From a virus: DNA of 40,178 nt. Positions 35,216 to 40,178 of this stretch are shown here, in pieces (positions within the stretch are counted from its first letter, which is position 1; the number at the start of each line of letters is the position of its first letter). The stretch is taken from positions 1 through 40,178 of IMG/VR virus record IMGVR_UViG_3300018481_000039. The stretch is one strand, 5' to 3'. The notes beneath the pieces were generated by a model. It saw only the letters and a program-made list of their open reading frames with translations, searched no databases and was not told the DNA's origin. The position numbers and the translations under genes were made by a program.

Positions 35216-36674
35216 CAAGCTCATAAAGATCAAGTCGCAGTGGTCATCGAAAGATCTTGCACTTCTAGAAGAGATGCAAGCTTCGCTCGCGCGTGAGGAC
35301 TTCTTTCATTATCGCAAGATGATACGACCGCGCTCTCTGGATGCGTGGTGGCAGCGCGATGTTGCTAAGCATCTCATGATATTCTGGGATGACTTCATTC
35401 ACAACCGCAAACCTGTTTTAGTTTTACAAGCACCACCACAACACGGCAAGACAGAGCAAATAACGGACTTCATTTCATGGTGTGCTGGCAAGAATCCAAA
35501 TCTCAAAACCATCTTTGGTTCATACAGCGACGACCTCGGCATTCGCGTCAACATGGCGCTACAAAGAACATTCGACAGTGATAACTACAAGAAGGTTTTT
35601 GCCAAAACCAAATTGAATGATAGTAACGTCGTAACGGTTGTCGGTCGTTGGTTACGCAATTCGTCATTCCTTGAATATGTAGGACATGAAGGCAGCTTCC
35701 GTAACACCACCGTGTTGGGACAGATCAACGGCCAAGGACTAGACCTCGGCTTCATTGATGATCCTATCAAGGGCCGTGCTGACGCTCAATCAAAGTCCAT
35801 ACGCGAAAAGACTTGGGGTTGGTTCACGGACGATTTCTTTGGACGCTTCAGTGAGGGTGCTGGCTTCATTATGATAATGACACGCTGGCACGTCGATGAT
35901 CCTGTAGGGCGTTGGCTTGAACATTTCCCCAACACAAAGATACTACGTTACCCAGCATTGGCCACTGAGGATGAAGAGCACAGGCTCAAGGGTGATCCGT
36001 TGTTCCCTGAACTTAAGTCCCTTGACTTCTTGATGAAGCGCAAGGCAGTACTTACATTGGCTGGATGGGAAAGCATCTATCAACAAAACCCAATTGTGGT
36101 TGGTGGTGAACTATTCCCTGTGGACCGCTTCGATGTCGTCACATCATTCGACCGCAGCAAGATCAAGCGCAGCATACGCTATGTTGATAAGGCAGGCACG
36201 GCCGGTGGTGGTGCCTATACTGCTGCTGCTCTCGTGCATGACATGTCCGACGGAACAACAGTTGTGGAAGATGTATTGCGAGGCCAATGGTCCGCCCTTG
36301 AACGCGAGCAACGATTGCTGCAAGCAGCTGCTACCGACAAACAGACATGCCCCAGATATCAGATATGGTTTGAACAAGAACCAGGATCAGGCGGCAAAGA
36401 GTCAGCAGAGAACAGCGTCAGACGATTCAAAGCGTATGATGTGCATACTGATCGTGTAACAGGAAGCAAGGAGGTCCGCGCTGAGCCGTATGCCGCTCAG
36501 GTCCAAGCAGGCAATGTGAAGTTGAAGGCTGCTAATTGGAATAGAGACTTCATGGAAGAGCACGAGCATTTTCCATTCGGTCAATACAAGGATCAAGTTG
36601 ACGCCACAGCAGGCGCATACAATAAACTCGCACAAACAGTCAGCGGTTACGACAGAACCCTAAGCTGGGTCTGA
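35187..36674 (+). CDS. terL: large terminase subunit
   Basis: About 495 residues. ATPase domain: APPQHGKTEQITDFISW (Walker A, about residues 82-98), then TIFGSYSDDLGIRVNMALQR and GQGLDLGFIDDPIKGRADAQ (Walker B, about 185-204). Nuclease domain: SIRYVDKAGTAGGGAYTAAA with the first RNase-H Asp, and IWFEQEPGSGGKESAENSVR. The C-terminus ends YDRTLSWV. It packages DNA into the prohead. Three ATGs (35187, 35190, 35193) follow each other; the first is shown, without a strong Shine-Dalgarno, so translation is probably coupled to the small subunit. Confidence 0.9.
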   Translation: MMMATTLSLDKLIKIKSQWSSKDLALLEEMQASLAREDFFHYRKMIRPRSLDAWWQRDVAKHLMIFWDDFIHNRKPVLVLQAPPQHGKTEQITDFISWCAGKNPNLKTIFGSYSDDLGIRVNMALQRTFDSDNYKKVFAKTKLNDSNVVTVVGRWLRNSSFLEYVGHEGSFRNTTVLGQINGQGLDLGFIDDPIKGRADAQSKSIREKTWGWFTDDFFGRFSEGAGFIMIMTRWHVDDPVGRWLEHFPNTKILRYPALATEDEEHRLKGDPLFPELKSLDFLMKRKAVLTLAGWESIYQQNPIVVGGELFPVDRFDVVTSFDRSKIKRSIRYVDKAGTAGGGAYTAAALVHDMSDGTTVVEDVLRGQWSALEREQRLLQAAATDKQTCPRYQIWFEQEPGSGGKESAENSVRRFKAYDVHTDRVTGSKEVRAEPYAAQVQAGNVKLKAANWNRDFMEEHEHFPFGQYKDQVDATAGAYNKLAQTVSGYDRTLSWV

Positions 36675-36703
36675 TAACATACACAATGAAGGAGGAAAGT
36701 TAA

Positions 36704-37234
36704 ATGGTGAAGAGCTTCATCGCATTGATCACTCCGATGAGTGGTGGACGTCCTGACCAATCGCTACCAGGTGGGCAAGGTGGTCGTCCGGATCAGTCGT
36801 TGCCTGGTGCGCAGCCTGGCATCGACAACACGTTGCCTGGTCAACTGCCGCGACCAGAGCATCCGATCTTTTACCCGCTGCCTCCGGGTGGCGTCATCGA
36901 CAACACGCTCCCTGGATCGCAGCCTCAGCCAGATCAAGGGTTGCCTGGTGAACAGCCAAAGCCAGACCAGGGACTACCAGGCGAACAGCCGAGTGCAGAA
37001 CATCCCATCGTGCTGCCGCCAGGCAGTGGCAACTGGGAGCCTGTGTACATCTGGGGCGGAGGCAACGTGCCGATGCCAACACCACCGATTGAGATCCCGC
37101 CTGAGGGTGAGACTGATGATGGTGAAAAGATCAAGTATGTTCCGATTTGGACCGCAACAACGGGCTGGGTCACCATCGGCATTGTGTTGCCGGAAGGTCC
37201 AGTAGTGACGCCATCGAAGGCGAAGCGCAAGTAG
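36704..37234 (+). CDS. Pro/Gly-rich repeat protein (PDQxLPG repeats)
   Basis: A 176-residue protein with about six short repeats: GRPDQSLPGGQG, GRPDQSLPGAQP, IDNTLPGQLPRP, IDNTLPGSQPQP, PDQGLPGEQPKP and PDQGLPGEQPSA. A C-terminal beta part follows (GNWEPVYIWGGGNV, KYVPIWTATTGWVTIGIVLP) with a basic end. GGAGGAAAG is the ribosome site. Located between terminase and portal, it may be a head decoration or fibre-like protein. The repeats could form an extended PPII-like rod. No family is recognised. Confidence 0.68.
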   Translation: MVKSFIALITPMSGGRPDQSLPGGQGGRPDQSLPGAQPGIDNTLPGQLPRPEHPIFYPLPPGGVIDNTLPGSQPQPDQGLPGEQPKPDQGLPGEQPSAEHPIVLPPGSGNWEPVYIWGGGNVPMPTPPIEIPPEGETDDGEKIKYVPIWTATTGWVTIGIVLPEGPVVTPSKAKRK

Positions 37235-37246
37235 AGAGAGGTAACT

Positions 37247-37283
37247 TGGCGGATGGAGAGAGGTCCATCCGCCATTCTTTTTT
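37247..37283 (+). terminator. intrinsic terminator
   Basis: A perfect 10-bp stem TGGCGGATGG (37247-37256) / CCATCCGCCA (37265-37274) with an 8-nt loop, followed by TTCTTTTTT to 37283. It lies after the repeat protein gene and before the next start, so the following genes need a promoter or read-through. Confidence 0.88.
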
Positions 37284-37299
37284 GTCGGAGAACGAAGTC

Positions 37300-37713
37300 A
37301 TGCTTCAAGTGCTCAACGGACCAACAATTGCTGAAGGTGAGTCACTGTCGGACGGCATTGACTGTAGTGCTGGGCAGCTTGTACGCATCACGATGCCGCC
37401 TGAGTGGACTGAATCAAAACTGACGTTTCAGTTCTCCTCTGATGGTGTGTTCTACAACGAGATGTACGGCCTCGATGGCTATGCCGTGACGGTTGATGTC
37501 GTCGTGCCTGGCTCTGGTGTAATCATTCCAGTCAACATGGGCCGTGCGATTGCGTTTATCAAATTCCGTTCTGGTACTGAAGGCAATCCCATACCGCAAG
37601 AAGCTCAACGCACATTCTCTGTGGCGCTCTTCACAGAGAGCACACCCACTGTGCCTGATGCGCCTGCTACTGCGCGTAAGAAGCCAACGCCAAGTAAGCG
37701 TAAGAAGAGATAA
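37300..37713 (+). CDS. small beta-type head-region protein
   Basis: A 137-residue protein: MLQVLNGPTIAEGESLSDGI, LVRITMPPEWTESKLTFQFS, GYAVTVDVVVPGSGVIIPVN and a Lys/Arg-rich tail (TARKKPTPSKRKKR). The strand pattern suggests a beta-sandwich, as in decoration or fibre proteins; no family is recognised. The ATG at 37300 has GGAG 9 nt upstream. A longer frame to 37147 would cross the terminator. Confidence 0.68.
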   Translation: MLQVLNGPTIAEGESLSDGIDCSAGQLVRITMPPEWTESKLTFQFSSDGVFYNEMYGLDGYAVTVDVVVPGSGVIIPVNMGRAIAFIKFRSGTEGNPIPQEAQRTFSVALFTESTPTVPDAPATARKKPTPSKRKKR

Positions 37714-37715
37714 CG

Positions 37716-39158
37716 ATGGCTTACAGATTCGCAGATACATTCACCAACTTCCTGTCTGGTCTTGGCGTCCCTGGCCGAGACAAGATGACAGGCCACATGT
37801 ATGTGAAGCCTCTCTGGGATCGCAACCAGCTAGAGGCAGCATACCAAGGTGACTGGATCGCACGCAAGGTAATCGAGATTCCAGCGCAAGACGCCACGCG
37901 CGAGTGGCGCGCCTGGCAAGCCACACAACAACAAATCGAATTGTTGGAGGCCACTGAGAAGCGTCTACAGATCCAACTCAAACTCCAACAAGCCTTAGTC
38001 CGTGCGCGATTGTATGGTGGTGCTTGTATCTTGATCGGCATTGAAGGAGATATGGCCACTGAGCTTGACCCATTGACCATCGGCAAGGATGCGTTGAAGT
38101 TCATTCATGTTCTGTCGCCACATCAGTTGGGCACAGAGCAATTGATCAATGACCTCGCGTCACCTTATTATGGGCACCCAGAATTCTACACGCTGACGGA
38201 CGGTACCAACATTAGCAATGCTGTCAATATTCATCCATCACGTATGGTGCGATTGACGGGGATGGACTCAGCAGACCAATTGTCCCAACAGGGCTGGGGC
38301 GATCCGGTTATGCAGATCATTAATGATAGCGTCAGCGCTGCTGGTACTGTGATGCAAAGTATCGCTGCGTTGATCCAAGAAGCCAAGGTTGATGTGATCA
38401 AGATACCTGGGTTGACGGAAATCTTTAGCACCAGCACAGGCACAGAGCGATTGATCAAACGATTCACAGAGGCCAATGTTGCGAAGTCCGTGGTCAATGC
38501 ACTTGTGTTGGACGCAGAAGAGACATGGGAGCGCATCGGAACAAATTTCGGAGGCATGCCTGAAATCTTACAAATGTATCTACAGATCGCTGCTGGTGCT
38601 GCCGACATTCCAGTGACGCGGTTCTTAGGGCAATCGCCCGCTGGCCTTAACTCTACAGGTGATAGTGATCTGCATAATTATTATGATCGCATCGCATCAG
38701 ACCAAGCATTGCGATTGTCACCCGCCATAGAACGACTTGACATTGCCATTACACGGTCCGCATTAGGCAATGCTGATCCCAACATTTACTACGAATGGAA
38801 CTCACTATGGCAAATGGACGAAGCTCAGAAGGCAGCGATTGATAAGCTCAAGGCAGAAGTGGCGAAGTTTGACGTTGACTCTGGCCTTGTGCCATTCGAA
38901 GCACTAGCAAAGGGCCGCTGTAACCAACTCATTGAGGATGGTACATATCCAGGTCTTGAAGCTGCGATTGAAGAAGCTTTGTTAAAGCAAGAGCTTGTGC
39001 CAGAGGAGGATGTTGATGCGGAAGAGGAAGAGGAAAATTTCGGAAGAGACAAAGACAAAGATCAAGACGAAGATCAAGACGAAGCTCAAGAGCAGAGTGA
39101 AGGCGACAAAGGACCGCCTTCGAAAAGCAATAAGAAAAAAGCTGAAGCAGAGGCTTGA
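37716..39158 (+). CDS. portal protein (DUF1073-like)
   Basis: A 480-residue protein: YQGDWIARKVIEIPAQDATR, then WQATQQQIELLEATEKRLQI, ARLYGGACILIGIEGD and RFLGQSPAGLNSTGDSDLHN. This is the DUF1073/phage_portal_3 pattern. The C-terminus has an acidic, repetitive segment (NFGRDKDKDQDEDQDEAQ) and a basic end. Portals form the dodecameric ring where DNA enters the head. The gene follows its neighbour by 2 bp, and its stop overlaps the next start. Confidence 0.88.
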   Translation: MAYRFADTFTNFLSGLGVPGRDKMTGHMYVKPLWDRNQLEAAYQGDWIARKVIEIPAQDATREWRAWQATQQQIELLEATEKRLQIQLKLQQALVRARLYGGACILIGIEGDMATELDPLTIGKDALKFIHVLSPHQLGTEQLINDLASPYYGHPEFYTLTDGTNISNAVNIHPSRMVRLTGMDSADQLSQQGWGDPVMQIINDSVSAAGTVMQSIAALIQEAKVDVIKIPGLTEIFSTSTGTERLIKRFTEANVAKSVVNALVLDAEETWERIGTNFGGMPEILQMYLQIAAGAADIPVTRFLGQSPAGLNSTGDSDLHNYYDRIASDQALRLSPAIERLDIAITRSALGNADPNIYYEWNSLWQMDEAQKAAIDKLKAEVAKFDVDSGLVPFEALAKGRCNQLIEDGTYPGLEAAIEEALLKQELVPEEDVDAEEEEENFGRDKDKDQDEDQDEAQEQSEGDKGPPSKSNKKKAEAEA

Positions 39159-40178
39159 TGCTGACAGCACTTCCTAATTTTGTTAATCCAGAGCAACAGC
39201 GCATACGCGCATTGCGCAGGGACCCAACACGCAGCGTCATTGTGCGGCGTGCGGGACGCTCTATCGTCAATCGTAAGGTATATGATCTCAACAAGCAATT
39301 GCGGAATGTGCTACAAGAGCGTGACTATGCTGGGTTGAAGGAAAGTGATTGGCCTGATACGTTCCAGAAATGGATGGAGCCAGTAGGCAGTAAGCTCGAA
39401 CGCAGCGAGGCGATGATCCGTTCTATTGTGGAGCATACACTCGCAACGCCACCAGATTGGTTGAAGGATCTAATAGCACAAGCAATCGACCGTGGTGTTG
39501 TGCAAGCGGGCAAGGATCTCAACACTGCCCTTGCTAAGATGAACCTTGATGAGACAAATCGCTTTCTCACAACGATAGCAGGGCAAGAGGTCCGCGGCAT
39601 TAGCAGCGAGACGCAACGGCGCATATTGCGTAACGTAGCGCGGGCGCTGGATCTTGAGCAGACACCAAACGCTCTGATGCGTGAGGTTCGCAAGACGCTA
39701 GAGAAGGTCACGCGCGCACGGCTCATTATGCTCGTCAATATGACGATTGTTGGTGCTGTGAATGCCGGCAAGCTATTCGCCTACAAAGCACAAGGCGTGA
39801 AGAAGGTTGGTGTTGACCCTGAGTGGCTACCAAAGATCAAAGTCCATGATCATTTGTTTCGTGACGAGGACTTTGTAAATGTTCTGACTGCGGGCGACGA
39901 TGCGGTATGTGATGAGTGTGAGGACATCGCTGCCGGTGGGCCATACGAGATAGACGAGGCCAGTAGCCTAATCCCAGCGCACCCCAATTGTCGTTGTAGC
40001 TTTGTACCAGCGGACGATGCGCGCTTTGCCGAGATTGAAGAGCAATCGGAAGAAGAGCGCGAAGAATGGTACAATGAGCGCGGCAACTTCTTTGTCTTGC
40101 GAACTGTCGATCAAACTGATGATCGTATTGATGTTGATGCGGAGATCAAAAAGTACAAAGACAATGTACTGATGCACA
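39158..40178 (+). CDS. head morphogenesis (SPP1 gp7/Mu gpF-like) protein, 3' truncated
   Basis: The frame opens with an ATG at 39158 that overlaps the portal stop (TGATG) and runs on past the window end; about 340 residues are seen. The segment VCDECEDIAAGGPYEIDEAS followed by LIPAHPNCRCSFVPADDARF is the conserved HP-x-C-R-C motif of minor head proteins of the SPP1 gp7/Mu F family. The N-terminal two thirds are helical (VVQAGKDLNTALAKMNLDET, TRARLIMLVNMTIVGAVNAG). Position after the portal is typical. Protein function: head assembly or DNA injection accessory. Confidence 0.82.
   Translation, partial: MLTALPNFVNPEQQRIRALRRDPTRSVIVRRAGRSIVNRKVYDLNKQLRNVLQERDYAGLKESDWPDTFQKWMEPVGSKLERSEAMIRSIVEHTLATPPDWLKDLIAQAIDRGVVQAGKDLNTALAKMNLDETNRFLTTIAGQEVRGISSETQRRILRNVARALDLEQTPNALMREVRKTLEKVTRARLIMLVNMTIVGAVNAGKLFAYKAQGVKKVGVDPEWLPKIKVHDHLFRDEDFVNVLTAGDDAVCDECEDIAAGGPYEIDEASSLIPAHPNCRCSFVPADDARFAEIEEQSEEEREEWYNERGNFFVLRTVDQTDDRIDVDAEIKKYKDNVLMH

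Overview
The window is part of the genome of a tailed, contractile-tail (myovirus-type) bacteriophage. The evidence is a P2-like U-X-D tail gene run, a lysis cassette, terminase and portal genes, and a large block of phage replication genes. The host is most likely an alphaproteobacterium, probably Hyphomicrobiales. Two genes suggest this: a GcrA-family regulator, and a PEP-CTERM-type surface protein whose tail (VPGPLLGAGLPGL...RRRRK) resembles those of Bradyrhizobium-like bacteria. Both window ends cut genes. Most head and tail genes are missing, so this is a fragment of a larger genome.

Layout. 1-3800 (+): end of the late operon, with tail proteins U, X and D, an amidase endolysin, a 32-residue membrane microprotein and a holin-like protein, closed by a strong terminator at 3875-3909. 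3917-6867: a very large array of 18-bp repeats with a 36-bp superperiod, split in two by a PEP-CTERM gene. 6867-7652 (-): a Nop/IS110-like protein touching the array. 7680-31551 (-): the early/middle region, holding many small accessory proteins, an SNF2 helicase, a CobS-like AAA+/partner pair, two histone-H1-like paralogs, a superinfection-immunity protein, a PD-(D/E)XK nuclease, GcrA, a glycosyltransferase, a DnaE polymerase, an HNH homing endonuclease, a DnaQ exonuclease, a HAD phosphatase, ThyX and an FAD protein. 31552-31812: divergent control region. 31813-40178 (+): a Prim-Pol/ATPase fusion, a NusG/RfaH-like factor, small and large terminase, a repeat protein, a small beta-type protein, the portal, and the start of a head-morphogenesis gene.

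The outstanding feature is the array plus its neighbour. The array reads GGCTCGCTC-N9-GGTTCTCTC-N9, about 57 times, with hypervariable 9-nt spacers. It directly abuts a 261-residue protein with a coiled coil followed by a Nop/IS110-C-terminal-like GIGP...FAGLDP core. This matches the TIGR-Tas architecture: tandem interspaced guide RNAs, 36-nt dual-spacer tigRNAs and Nop-domain Tas proteins. No HNH or RuvC domain is visible, so this looks like the nuclease-less TasA type. A PEP-CTERM cargo gene sits inside the array. Other unexplained structures are three GC-rich palindromic islands (two of which share about 190 bp of near-identical sequence), a three-copy double-hairpin leader element, GCGCAAAAA repeats in the divergent control region, and a cluster of AT-rich palindromes upstream of the NusG-like gene.

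How the genes work together. Replication appears largely self-encoded (Prim-Pol/ATPase, DnaE, DnaQ, helicase). Nucleotide supply and DNA modification may involve ThyX, the HAD protein and the glycosyltransferase. Host-cycle and transcription control may come from GcrA and the NusG-like factor. The histone-like proteins may compact DNA. The TIGR-Tas locus lies at the convergent end of the late and early transcription blocks.
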